In this document: one piece after another, positions 45,484 through 58,472 of the stretch
How positions within the stretch are numbered: position 1 is the first letter of the stretch
How the letters are laid out: the number at the start of each line of letters is the position of its first letter
DNA from: Clitopilus passeckerianus
Lineage: Eukaryota; Basidiomycota; Agaricomycetes; Agaricales; Entolomataceae
Assembly (NCBI GenBank): GCA_944990035.1
Contig: CALYLX010000112.1
Coordinates: 1,950,823 to 2,014,822 of the forward strand
DNA: 64,000 nucleotides
Direction of reading: 5' to 3'
Made by a program: the position numbers and the translations under genes
Notes under the pieces: generated by a model
Told to the model about the DNA's origin: nothing
What the model saw: only the letters and a program-made list of their open reading frames with translations
Database searches by the model: none

Positions 45484-46410
45484 TGCACTATTCCTCAGGG
45501 AACTGGGCAAGAGATGTTGCTTGCACAATTCAGAGCCTGGAAGGAGTGCAAGGGCCTCCAGAAATAACAACGCGTAAATAACCGAAAACAGACGCGAATT
45601 TCAATGATTCGGGTGGATGGCAACTCCATTCAGAAGCGATATGATCCCAGTCTCCTCTGCCAGAGATGCCATTCAACAGGTGGTTTCCAACGAGTTCCAT
45701 TCTTAAAGCTGGATCACCATATGATTGTGCGGAATAACTGATAACCAAGGCCCTGGTATTGGTGATTGGAAGTTCCTGAAGTTGGAATGGAAGAGGTTCA
45801 ACCGCGATACCTGGTACTCAACCTATTGTTGTCACTAATCTCATGTTCTCCTGTGTCTGACAACGAATTGGAGAAATCTCTGCTCGTCGTGAATCTTTGT
45901 GGCAGGCGCGACAAAAACCTGGCTTGGCTCCAAGTAGTTGATGGGTACCAGATCTGTCATGATTGAGAATGGAGAGCGCGTCAGGTTGACGCAGTCTAGC
46001 CTGGGGACGTTAACCCAGTCCGCCGAGAATCAACATGTCATCCCACGAAAGGTTTTACCGGAAAGTCGCAAATTCAGGCAGACAAAAGCTCCTTATGTTA
46101 TAGTTTTTGAATAGATTTGAAGTGAGTTCGGAAGGCAGTCAAAGTTTCCTAGAAACTGATTGGATATGTGTCACTGAATTTGAACAAATGGGTGTAATTG
46201 CGACAAGGAGTGGGTGAATTCCAGCTGTCCAAGATGGGCGCTTTCCCTTCAAAAGGCGGAGTTCCAATCAAAATATGAAAGCTGTTGCGACTCGACAAGC
46301 TCTTCATCATTGACCATCATCTTTCTTCCTTTCTACCATCTTTAACCTTTCTTTCGCGGTCGACGCTCAAGGAATCGCTGGTTTGCGTGGAAGGATCGCA
46401 ATAATACCCC
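45484..46410. other. divergent intergenic region
   Basis: Upstream of both MSH4 (minus) and CDK1 (plus). Pyrimidine-rich before CDK1 (about 46310-46390), as often at fungal transcription starts. No gene seen. Confidence 0.5.
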
Positions 46411-47917
<1,507 letters not shown>

Positions 47918-48328
47918 TTGGGACTCTTGTGTGTCTCTTCGGACTTGATACGCATACTCTATGCATACATTGACCCGTTGACCTCCATATTACCAAACCT
48001 CAACGATACCTTCCTCCCTAGAGATAGAGGCTATCCCTCATCTCGTTCCACCATAGACAATTCACTTATACTTCACCTACTCCGACCACTGTCCGCTTCC
48101 GCTTCTTACGCCAACGCTATCGTGTAAAACACCTCTCTTTCTCAAGAATAGTGCATCGCATTCATTCATGACTTCTCCTTGCAAATCACCACATACGTGT
48201 ACACCAATTGTCGAGCATTGTAGCCCAATCTCTACAATTAATAATAACACATGCATACATGAGTCTTATGGGCGCTGATAAGATGTGTCCAAGCCATAGC
48301 GACTGCCGTCCACCATCTCCACCCACCC
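47918..48328. other. convergent 3' flanks
   Basis: 3' UTRs of CDK1 (plus) and VPS72 (minus). No further feature recognised. Confidence 0.5.
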
Positions 48329-50353
48329 TTAACTCGGGGGCTCTTCCTGCCCGACATAGCGTTTCAATGATGGGTCCCAAACGTACTCATGCTTGAGCAC
48401 CTCAGAAAGGGTTTTGAAAGCCTCTACGTCCGCAAAGGGACATTGGACCTCGGGTCAAGGTACTTCGCCTCCTTCCCAGTAATAGGGCACATTTGTGTCG
48501 TACGTGCTACAAACTAGTCAGGACAGACCCATCTATCACAGAAATCAAGATACATACTCATCGGTCGTGCTTTCGATGTAGCAAACACCCTTAACTCGTC
48601 CCATTTCACATGGTCCCCAAATACCGCAGACATCGTATCCTTCCATGCAGGTTTCGGTACACCATCATATTGCCCAGCCTCATGGACGACATAGTTCTTC
48701 GTGACTGTCTCTATGCGTACCTCTGGCTCTTGTGGCGGGGCTGTGGGTTGAGTTGCTGGTACTGAAGCCGGTGAGGAAGCCCAGACAGAGCCTGGGGGTG
48801 GTTGAGGATATTGGCTGTAGTAGGCTTGATATGCTGCCGGTATTGGTGTAGATGAGTTTGGCGGGAGGTTACCGCAGAGGGATTGGAAGATGAGGCACCG
48901 TTTTGCTTGGCGGAAAAGGAGAACATCATGTACGAGGGCGTTGGAGTAGTCACAGGAGCATCTGGGGTGCTACTTGCTGACGTTCCATGTAGGTGTGCCT
49001 GGCTTCCGGCTGCTGGAGGGACGTCCGCGGAAGTGCTTTGCGCTTGTGCATCTGGTCCGGTTGCAGGTTGGTTTTCCCTCCAGGAGTAGACACCTTTGTT
49101 GCAGGGACTGCGCTTGTAGTAGGTTCGGCGACTGTCTGAGTCGTGTTCGTGACTGCCTGGGATGCGGGGTTTGATGTTGTCGCAGAAGCAGAAGGGGTGG
49201 GAGGGTAAGGGTAAGGGAGGATACTGCGGGACTACCACCAGCGGGGGCATATGCATAGGGGTACGTCGAAGTGGAACTTGATCCTGCCAAACTGTATCTG
49301 TAGTAGTAGGCAGCATACGGAGATGAATATGCAGCATAAGCCGGTGGCGATGTAGGTTGTGGAGGTGGAGGAGGGGGTGGTGGTGGTGGTGTAATCACCC
49401 TCTTCTCTTTTTCAGCCCTGCTGACCCATCGTACGAGAGGCCCTTCGATTGTTGAGCGAGTAACACGAGCACGTTTCCGCTTCTCTTCTTCGATTTTGAG
49501 GTAGTCTCGGTGGTCAACGATATTGCCTTCCTCTTCATCCAGGGCTCTCGCAATGAGTTCCGCTTGGGTGTATGTCCTGGTCGTGGCCTTAGTTTTCTTG
49601 GGTACTGAGGCCTACAAACATGTTAGCAGTCGCAAAGGGGGTTCAGCAGAAACGAAATACCTTTTGCTCCTCTGAGAGTTTCGCGCGGGCGACAGTAGCA
49701 GATGTACTTGCAACAGTCGATGTTCGCTGACTGTATCTCTTTTTCTTCGCGCTAGGGTGATGCAAAACCTCCCCGGTCTCCGCGTTGACGATAGGCCCAA
49801 GGGATACCGTCCGTTTGTTGGTTTTGTCTTTAACGGTAGGTGTAGGCTCGTGAACTTGTGGATTGAAGGTGGCGGCATGTTTTGCATGAGCTACTGCAGT
49901 GGCTTTCTCTAGTTTAGAGCGTGCTGTCTGTACAGTAGTTAGTTGCATGTAGCAAAGTATAAGCAATGAAGCTCACTTTCCTTGCCCTCCTTTCCTCCTC
50001 AGTTATCGCCTTCTCAGCCTCTTCGGTCCCATCTTGAGCAGTTTCTTCATCAGTGCTCTCAAAGTCGGACCCAAATTCATCTTGCTCATCTGGCAAACAG
50101 GGGTCAGGCTTAAAAGAGCAGTGACAATAAGCACACATACCATTAACAATCTGGAAGTCGACGTCGTCGTCGTTGGCATCTGCAGTTGCCTCTAGCGCCA
50201 TTTCAGCCAATGCTGCTTCCATTCTGTAATCCCTGTGAGATTTTGGAAAAATCGTGCAGTTCATAGAACTCACCTGTTCCCCGCAGTACTCCTCCTCGAC
50301 CTCCTCGTCGCCAGCAGCTCGACAGGTTCCGCCATGACTGAGTCCTCCGCCAT
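48329..50353 (-). CDS. VPS72: SWR1 complex subunit Vps72/Swc2 (YL1), apparent frameshift
   Basis: ATG at 50353 leads to LLATRRSRRSTAGNR, the YL1 N-terminal hallmark, then the acidic histone-binding region (DEFGSDFESTDEETAQDG), basic helices and EGPLVRWVSRAEKEKR. A Pro/Tyr/Ala-rich middle (about 49400-48800) has uncertain exons. The end carries the YL1_C domain: NYVVHEAGQYDGVPKPAWKD, FGDHVKWDELRVFATSKARP and CPITGKEAKYLDPRSNV. There the frame breaks. The conserved continuation PFADVEAFKTLSEVLKHEYV...WDPSLKRYVGQ lies one base out of frame, as if one C were missing at 48437-48440, so the sequence as given stops at 48424. The protein reads H2A.Z-H2B for deposition by Swr1. It starts 147 bases from the divergent ribosomal protein gene. 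Confidence 0.85.
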
Positions 50354-50500
50354 TCTGGTTTTGAATATGAGATTCTGGTGCAAGGTCGGGCAGTTACCGA
50401 ACTGGGAAGCAATGGCCTGTATTCCAAACAGGCAACAACAACGTTTTCGAAAATCCAAGCTGGCACCGTCAACCGAAAGCCGAAAGCTCTGTAACTGCTC

Positions 50501-51224
50501 ATGGGACGCCAGGCCGCTAAACTCCTTTCTGAAGGTCCTTCACACTTGGCTCGCGTCTTGACGCATCTCAAGGCAGAGCCTCAGCTTCCTCTCTTCAAAG
50601 TCAGGAGTTTGAGACTTTCTCTGGCTTTCCAGAATGACCACTTCGGTGCACGGTATGCTTCGCGTCACTCGTCCTCGGAACCACCTGTCTGAATCTCTTT
50701 TGAAGGCATTTTGTGAAGGAACAACTACCTAGGATACGATGGGCGAATCCTAATGTTGACATTCAAGTCACGAAGCACCGGAAGACCGCTCAGGAGGCGT
50801 GGAAGCCAGAGCTAGAGGTGGAACTAGGTCCGTTGCCAGCTGCATTCTTTCAGGATCAACGTCTCATTCTTTCGTTACAGAGGATGGCTCGGTTGAAGTT
50901 ATTGACATGCATGAGAAGTGGTCCACTACCATTCTGAAGGAACTTATGGAGACAGCTGGAGGCACACCGTGGAAGAAGTGGAAGCAGGATGCTGCAACCA
51001 AGGGCGTCCCAGTAATACCGGGAGAGGAGAGTGAGGGTAATGTCGTCCAGAGGCCAACGCCTATACCGTTACCATCTCTCAAAGACTTCCTTGCAACACG
51101 GCCTGCTCAGTCCACCTCGACCACCGCCGCTGCTCCGACGGAATCCGCACCGGAGAGCTCAGAAGGTTCCACTCCACCACCAACAGAGAAGAAAAAGGCT
51201 GCCGCCCGCGTCCTTAGCTTCTAG
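50501..51224 (+). CDS. MRP49: mitochondrial ribosomal protein, Mrp49/mL61 (MRPS25-like fold)
   Basis: Exons 50501-50652, 50706-50827 and 50881-51224 give 205 residues. The N-terminal thioredoxin-like L51/S25/CI-B8 fold shows VRSLRLSLAFQNDHFGARHF, KEQLPRIRWANPNVDIQVTK and EVELEDGSVEVIDMHEKWST, matching the FGAR...LP...NP and G-S-V-E-x-I-D-M positions of yeast Mrp49. The C-terminal third is Ser/Thr/Pro rich and probably disordered. The second intron was chosen as 50828-50880 (53 nt); the nearer AG would make an implausible 26-nt intron and add extra residues. It sits in the mitochondrial ribosome and shares a bidirectional promoter with VPS72. Confidence 0.8.
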
Positions 51225-51327
51225 AATCTAATGTATCACCTTTAATTATCCTTGATACACCTCAGTCCCCACATTTTACAACATAATACAGCGCATGCAT
51301 AAAACCGAATAAATTACGACATGATAC

Positions 51328-52462
51328 GCTAAGCGTTCGACGCAAACCACCCAGAGAATACAACAATCAGACCTATTCCTACCAGTAGGCCACATAGGTC
51401 ATCTAGGAACAGGGATCCCATCTGTAAATACCTCATCCCATTCATAATGAGAGAGGGGAAAGGTGGTGGCAGGTGGGGTAGGGCAAGAGAGAGGAGCATC
51501 GGAGGTTCTACGGCATCCTGAGATGGAGGTTTAGTCGGGTTGTCTTGGAAGAAGGAAAACGAGACTCACAAAGCCTGAGAACAGACGCATGGAATGAAGA
51601 GCAATCTGAACAGTCGTAAATGCCCAAAAGAACGGCTGGAGACGATTGTCAGTCACGAAGCATCACCCGGATTGACAAATAGAACAAACCATTATTTGAA
51701 TCTTCAGAGAATGAGTAATCTCCTCGACTGGATTACTCCTTCCCAACTCTGCCCATCTACGCCACAAGCTCCAATTTTCAGGTCCAAGTCTTGATTCACT
51801 ATATGCTTTTGGCTCCGCATAGAGCACGAAATATGCCAACAAGAGCCACATGGTGATCATATGAATCAGAGGCATGAGCTTTTGCAAACGCGTCGGAGGG
51901 GCCGCAACAGGTGCTTTACCACCAGCAGGTCCAGCACCTGGTGGAAATCCGCCCGCACCAGGAGGGAACATCATAGCAGCAAACGGATTATCCATGGGCG
52001 GTAGTGACGGATCCACGTCAGTCGGCGTCAGTCCGGGGAGAGATTCCGGTCCCCGAGACATGGGTGTCATCAGGGCCTGGAGAAACTGCTGTTGCTGGGC
52101 TTCCGACCATGCGGATGGGTCACCACCAGCATTGGGAGGAAGCCGAAAGGTGGAAAGTTACTGCCCAAGTCCTCCGGGGCAGTACGAATAGGTGTCGGCG
52201 AAGGTGACTTTCGAGTAACTGAAGGAGGAGGCATCATGCTTTCTTCGCCAACAAAAGCTTTAGACATGCTAGGTGCTGGTGCATCTATATCCCGCATACT
52301 TTCAGCCTTCCAATATAGAAAACAGACGGTATGTTACTCACCATTTTTCATATATGCTGGAGCATCTTCGCCACGGGCACTGGTGGTCAACTTTGCCAGA
52401 CGATCCGATCCTCTGGCAAGAATAGCTTTTCTCCTGGCTTCAGCTCGTGCAGCAGCAGACAT
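51328..52462 (-). CDS. GET2: GET complex receptor subunit Get2
   Basis: The N-terminal motif (AAARAEARRKAILARGSDRL) is the charged RERR-like segment by which Get2 binds Get3. A long linker contains PSAWSEAQQQQFLQALMTP, and three membrane segments follow: IHMITMWLLLAYFVLYAE, then WAFTTVQIALHSMRLF, then LCGLLVGIGLIVVFSGWF near the end. Get1/Get2 receives tail-anchored proteins from Get3 at the ER. The last introns are clean (51655-51700 region and 51520-51570). In exon 2 the conserved frame changes after PFGFLP. One added C at about 52136-52140 would restore it; alternatively a 62-nt intron starting GTAAC near 52162 would skip the segment. Confidence 0.82.
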
Positions 52463-53191
52463 GGCTAAACAGGCAGAAGTTGGTGAACGGTGGACGAGTC
52501 GGAGACGTGGCAGAGTGGACGCACCTCATTGCAGCACTCATTTGTTTGGCAACCGCTTGTAGATCAAACACTCGGTTGGAGGATCGTCGGGCCGTATTCA
52601 CTCGACCCTTAGCGTCAGACTGTCACCAGCACGTTATTGTCAGAAGTATTCATTCATTCGGCTCCTAGTGAAAACCGGGGTTTACGGAGAGCATCAGCTG
52701 AGGCTGATCGTGTTCCTTCGCCAATTGTCGTCAAATGACAATGACTTTCCTAAACCTTAACGTTAACGCCTCAACATCGATCGAACACTAGAAGCGAATG
52801 ATCAAGGAGCCATGAATGCTTGCGTGGCTATTGTTACAAATGTGCGCGATGATAATACACTAAAGTCGCAGCTTCAAATGAATCTACCACCGAAAGAACG
52901 AAGAGCGAAGAAAATCCAAACAGAATGAGTGGGATAGTCAATGTGAAGTCGAAGTGTACGATATGGCCAAAGTAAGCCCCCAGAATGGAATAAGTGGTAT
53001 GATGGTTAATAAGTTATGCCAACGTCCCGAGGTGATGATGCAAGCGCCTTCTGGCGAAGACGCGATGAACGAATGATGCGTATAAGTTATGTCTGGGTGA
53101 AATAGTCAGACTTTGAGACAGAAATAGGAAGGTTGATGAAACTTACTTGTTTTTGTGCCCGTTAAACCCTGTCTATCCAATAGTTACATGC
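52463..53191. other. intergenic region
   Basis: GET2 promoter side and 3' flank of the pheromone gene. No open frame with family signal. Confidence 0.45.
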
Positions 53192-53308
53192 TTAAGCAAT
53201 AACGCAGTATACGTTCTGTTGGCCATTTCCGTCCTCGTTAGTGGGAATTTGGACATCCTCGCCCTGGGAGCTGATGATCTGAGAGAGAATATCGGTGAAG
53301 GAGTCCAT
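53192..53308 (-). CDS. lipopeptide mating pheromone precursor (CaaX)
   Basis: An intact 39-codon frame without introns, ATG at 53308 and TAA at 53194-53192, encodes 38 residues. It begins MDSFTDILSQ, the MDxF start typical of basidiomycete pheromone precursors. It has a Gln/Ser middle, an acidic IPTNEDG site near residues 21-27 where the leader is usually cut, and ends NVYCVIA. CVIA is a CaaX box, so the cysteine should be farnesylated, the last three residues removed and the end carboxymethylated. The mature peptide of 10-14 residues would act on a Ste3-type receptor of a partner of different mating type. A TATA box lies about 110 bases upstream. No receptor gene is in this window. The alternative that it is a chance short ORF is unlikely given both termini. 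Confidence 0.82.
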   Translation of the reverse strand: MDSFTDILSQIISSQGEDVQIPTNEDGNGQQNVYCVIA

Positions 53309-53416
53309 TGCTTGTTAGGAGGAGGTGGAGGCGGAGGTGTTTAGGATGAAGGACAAGGTAGCAGACAGGATGCGATGGGAGTCAGGATCCTGAGGAAGTT
53401 TGCTCCACTCGAACCT

Positions 53417-53424
53417 CTTTTATA
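53417..53424 (-). promoter_or_regulatory. TATA box of the pheromone gene
   Basis: TATAAAAG on the minus strand, 109 bases before the ATG, leaving room for a pyrimidine-rich leader (CCTCCGCCTCCACC near the start codon). Strong TATA boxes are common at highly expressed pheromone genes. Assignment is by position only. Confidence 0.55.
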
Positions 53425-56400
53425 TTCAATCCCTGTTCGGTGCACTTTTGTTTAGCTGGGCTAGATGCAACCCCATTTTGGCGATCAAAGCAGCCTCGTT
53501 GCTTTGGCCTTAGGTGTCCTGTGAATGCACACACGCGAAGTCAAACTGTCATAGAGCTATGGAATGGGCAAAGACAATAAGCTTGACTCAAGCGATGGTC
53601 GCTGCGATTGCCGTGGCGTAATGCTCTCATCAGGAGGGGAGATTTTTAACAATAAGGAAATCTCGATCCGTTTTGGAAGCAGTGATAGCCGATCCAAAGA
53701 TGGTGGTCGCCAGCCAGTGAAAGACAAAAGAATCAATTGAAAAGAATGGTACATTGAGTCAAGAATCGTTGAGATCTACAGATATTGCCAGAAATCTTCA
53801 TAACAAGAATTTTGTGTCCTGTATGGGCTTAGATTTCATACATGGCAGCCGCCAGCCACATGTCTGTCTGAAAAACATTGTTAATTGTTGGGTTGGCTGT
53901 TTCTGGCGTTTTGAGGCTTCTGGGCTTCGTCATCGTTTATTATACGAGTACGTGTACCTAGCTCCAATTTTAACAAACCTGGCTGGGTTGCAGGGAAAAA
54001 CTGGCGATTTTGTTTTATTTGAGGCTTGGAGTCAAGGTGCAAGGTCCGTCGGCAAAATCAATCATCGGACGGAACGACTGATCCGGAGCCTGAGAGCTCC
54101 GAAGCTCTTCAGCCAGTCCATCGAGTTGAAGATTGTGAAGATTATTGCGTCCGATCTAAGGAGATATTCAACCATGTCATTCGACAATGTATTGGTCGCA
54201 TCCAACTGGAATATTAACTGCATCCCTTCGCTGCCTTTACTAGATTGGAACCTATGAAAGCAACGGCCAAGCACGGCTCCTATTATCCTCAGCAAGGGAA
54301 ACAATTCCCTTGATTAGACGTGAACTGTCAACCAAAGACATCATAGGCACACCAGGAACCGGGTTAATCCAAGAGTAGAGTTCGACGCAGCCCGGCGAAT
54401 CCTTAATGTGCTCATCGCCCACATTCGACCAAACCTTGAAGCACATTCTGTCAGCGTGGTGTGGTCATCAAGGCAGTCGTTTACGCCGAGGGTTCTTTGG
54501 AAAACAATTAGCAGGTCTCGATATGTTTTCCTGCATTTTCACCCTCTCTTACCTCTGTGATTGAAGACGATCAGGTCCGACAACAACAATAAGAAATCCT
54601 CAGAAGCGATGCAACGCGGCACCCACAATCCAACTTTAATCTGATATCATCCTGGCAAACGTTTTCATTGGGACGCCGGTGTTCCTGACCAGAATTTCTG
54701 TATGGATGATGATGAGCATGTTAGAGGCCATCAAAGCCTCCATGGATATCGCAGCGAGTCACAAACGTGTGGCGAAAGGCGCGCTTACACCAGATGGAAA
54801 ATATAATATACTGAATCTTCCCATTTCGGAATCAGCAACGGCGCAAGAGTGGTGGGAGGAACAGCAATCCTGACGGCCGGGAGAGGGTCGAGCATCGACC
54901 CCCTTTTTGAAGTTACCGGCGAAATTTCATCGCAATCTGCCCAGTATGACCAAGAGCATAGAAAACAATAGGAACAGGTGGAAGAACCAAACGCTATCTC
55001 CAACGAATCAAAGGTGATGGTCCAGACCCCCGCAAGTAGGTACCCTCCTGAATGAAATGATGACCTTGACTCATTGAGAACTCACAGAGGAAGGTTCTAT
55101 CCCATATGCAATGGAACGTTCAGACCCCCTGATCTCGACTCTTGAAGCTCTATGGCGGGATTCACAGACGGTCAGTGTTAAGCCCCAATGGATCAATTGA
55201 GGCGAAAGGGCAGGAAGGATGCACGGCCGTCTCTTAGGACGGTCATGCAGTCCTTGAAAGCATATTCGCCGAATAAATTGTACCTCAACAACAGCTATCC
55301 TGCCCTCAGGCCTGAACAGAAACAAACCGACCGTCGTTTCTGATATAGGGAAATATGTCACGGAGGAGAGGCTGCAGTATTTCTGCATGGGTGGCTCCTC
55401 CAGAATTGTGATTGACTGAACTCCGGCGATCTAGGTTAATCTATGTTTACGCACAGAAGAACTAGGAAGCGATAGTGACCGCGAGATTTAAACCTTTCGT
55501 GAGGATATCCCTTGCTCACACGAGGAATGATCTTCTGAACAAACTTTCGAAGAATCAATCGGGAATCAATTGAACTCAGACTACGCAAAAGTTTGCCAAA
55601 AGTACGTACTGAGCTATGTGAAGCATTTTCGGGTAAATGACTATCCTGGTGCATCCCGCGGCACTGTAAAATTGCAGAATCCGAATCTTGAATCCTTGAC
55701 TCAGTGCCAACTCAGTGCAGAAGATTACGGCGTCTGGTGTCAAGCTCTTTCGAACGCGACTCTAAGTCTTCTGACCACGTGGCCCGAAATTTCGCGAAAA
55801 GATGGAAATTTCCCATGACATGGTTCAATCAAACCATCACGATGTTTTGCATCTACATTTCTTAAATGCTACGGCTGAATAGCATGGGAAGTGGCTGACC
55901 AGTGGCTCCTTTTTCGATGCCTTAGGCTTAGCAAACGAGCCAGCCACGTTCTGTTCACTCAGACAAAGTCAGAAACGGATCTGCCTGCTTGGCATCGAAT
56001 ATAGCTTCCCAACTATCCTCACTTCTGTCGTGGCTTTCAACAAGCCGATAGGGAGGCGCTCGGAATCGTGATGCGTCCTGTGAGTGGGTGTGATTCCTGA
56101 TGGCGGTCAGGCACCTGCGGGCAGCCTGGAGTCAGTATGACGGACCATTCAGCTTTTCTACCAAGGCGCATCTAAACCTCTGATCGGTTCACACTAGTGT
56201 GGCTGCCTCATGTTTAGGTGTGCCTTCGCTGGAAGGAGGATAACGTTGCACCCTCTGCGCGACGCATCAGGCGTGGCGGGCTGTAGCGTCTGAAGTTCTT
56301 TTGCAATGCCTTATGTCAGATCTTATATCTGCACCTCTACCTTTCGCCGAGAAAAATCGCCTTGCCACATCTCGGGCTTTGGACCGTGGCGACTGGAAGC

Positions 56401-56999
56401 AGCAGATAGCCCCCCTCTTCTCGTTCTATATGCTTTGACGTCTCAATGGATCCCCGGTGTACGCCTTGACGGCCACCCGGGAGGCAGCCACTGTGTCACC
56501 ACGCAAAGCCAAGGAGTCATCATTAACACTGGGTCCATACTCTTTGATGCTACTGAAGTTCAGGCTGGACCTTCGCCCAGAAAGGATTACATCTGCTTCT
56601 GCATGATACTCCTTGGGTTGGAAATTATCGACGCTTTATACATGGTGCATGATCACCGCCTTCCTCTTGTTTACTAGCCTTTCTCTCCGGATTTGCCTCT
56701 ATTATCATCGGACAGATGTTAATTTAGAGGAACTCAATGCTCTGTTGGTTCTTTGCTCAACCTAACCTCGTAGCATTTCATCTATGCATTGTTCTCCCGC
56801 TGTATTAATTTCAAGCATAATAATGAACGATATGGCGTCTTAGATTCTCCTCCTTCTAAGTTTACGCTGAAGCCGTAGTTCAAACGTCCAGCCAAGCTAT
56901 TATATAATCAAAATTTCAGAAGTATCCAATTCGATGGTTCTTTATCATCTGTTCTCACCTGCACCCCTCATCTACCTCCAAATCAAATAGCCAGAGCCC
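53425..56999. other. gene-poor flank of the pheromone gene
   Basis: About 3.6 kb with no supported gene. The longest open frame (53754-54257, plus, 167 codons) and one at 54679-54873 show no family motif. I looked for a seven-helix Ste3-type receptor and for other short frames ending in a CaaX box and found none, though degraded copies could be missed by eye. Low gene density next to a pheromone gene would fit a diverged mating-type region. Confidence 0.4.
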
Positions 57000-58472
57000 A
57001 TGGTCACAATTGCCAATCTCTCGATAATGGAGTTCGCAACGCTCGTGAAGTATCAAAAAAAAGATTGCCCCTCATGGGCAAGCCTCTCTTGTCACGCGAC
57101 TGCTATTGGAGGGCAACTGCTCTGTGATGAAAAGCTTCAGGAATACCAAAGGTTCCTTTCTAGAGGGCTAGAATGTTTCAAAGCCGTCGCTTGCGAGTAC
57201 TGCATCGACAAATGCAAAGACCTGTCCTTCGAAAACCTGACTGTATGCGCATTTATGTTTGTCAGTTCCTCGTCCTCGCATACTTACACCACTCGAACAG
57301 GCTCTCTACGAGGCCCTAACTTCGTTGGATGCTCAGAAATTCTATCTTACGAGCTCCGGAATGAACAGCGCAGATGTCACCGCCTTTGCATATGTTTTGG
57401 GGCGAACTACGAAGACCATTACAGCGACTTGTATGAAATTGCGCATACATTCTTGTCCGCATTTGTCGTCTTTGCAGTTGGAAGGTACGCAACCAACCTT
57501 GAAGCCCAAAATTTGCTCAGCATCTTTCTCCCAGCCTGGTAGCACCCCGTCGGCGCTGTCTCCGCGCCGCGCTCTGTGGTCAATCGACGATTTTGTTGAG
57601 AGGACCGACTTAGTCACCTGGCGGTGTCACGACTCAGTTTTACGGATAGTCAGCACCAAAGGAGACTCCCGAGTCCCTCATCCGTAGCAGCTCTTGAAGA
57701 GGCCGAAGAAGCCGCATCGAATCTTGTTTCCGCTTTCACTTCCAGTGAAGACGCAAGTACTGTTGGGCCGGTTTTCTTACCTTGGAAAGACGACTCTCTT
57801 GAGGCCGAGATGAACACTGCATTCCATGGAGCCCTCGCCGACGAAAATTTCTGGGTTGACCTTCCTTCTTTTGACCTTGGCTGGGACGGGCTCGGATTCT
57901 ACAAGGGCCTCGAGATGCTCAAGCAGGTGGCATGGGTTGGCGAGCAACACGCTTCTCTCTATATCAGAGACGCGACTGCAAGCGCCGTTCACCGTTTAAC
58001 CTCTGAAGAGTATGAACCATTAGTCCAGGTGAGCCTGAACCTCACTCACATCCTTGCACTATGAATCGATATGTTATTTTTACAGGCCATCACAAGCGCG
58101 CTCACATCCAAGAAGGCAGCGGCATTTATCATGGACAGCGCGTTCAGAAGGGGGCAGCTCACATACCCGATCCATGATCCCTCCAACACCGATAGGATTG
58201 ACTCTGGGGATATCGGGCATCTCCAGCTCATGGGAATCATCGGCCTTTATTTCTTGACGAATCGGGAACTGAAGATGGACAAAGTTGTCGCTTCGGTTCA
58301 GAAGACATTCACCCCCTTGATCAATGCTCTGATAAAAGCGTACTGGTAAGCCTTCAAACGAAGCTCTCTTAGGAATCTGACTCTAAATCTTTTCAGCAAT
58401 TTATCCAAGGAGAAGAACCAGGAAGGGGCATCAGAGCCTCTGGTTATAAGATTCGACGAGTTGGCCATCTAA
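57000..58472 (+). CDS. unknown protein with possible GST-C-like segment
   Basis: A multi-exon gene assembled from 57000-57242, 57301 onward (with an intron near 57606-57646), an exon to about 58029, 58086-58347, and a last exon to TAA 58470-58472. The start could also be the ATG at 57030. Residues about 75-130 (ALYEALTSLDAQKFYLTSSG, MNSADVTAFAYVLGR, CPHLSSL) resemble the C-terminal helical half of glutathione-transferase-like domains seen in translation factors and tRNA-synthetase partners. The second half (FWVDLPSFDLGWDGLGFYKG, DKVVASVQKTFTPLINALIK) is unrecognised. Clean phase across the last intron supports expression. Whether both halves are one gene is uncertain. Confidence 0.5.

Noticed and set aside
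50828..50853. 26-nt intron in the mitoribosomal protein gene
   Set aside because: Too short for normal splicing. The downstream AG gives a 53-nt intron in the same phase and a better match to the family (EVELEDGSVEVIDM).
53143..53176. Spliced version of the pheromone ORF (donor GTATAC at about 53212, ending GFNGHKNK)
   Set aside because: Reading straight through gives the CaaX end CVIA and a stop, which fits the pheromone family; the spliced end has no prenylation site.
53754..54257. 167-codon plus-strand frame next to the pheromone gene
   Set aside because: No membrane-helix pattern or family motif; not the expected Ste3-type receptor. Left as unassigned.
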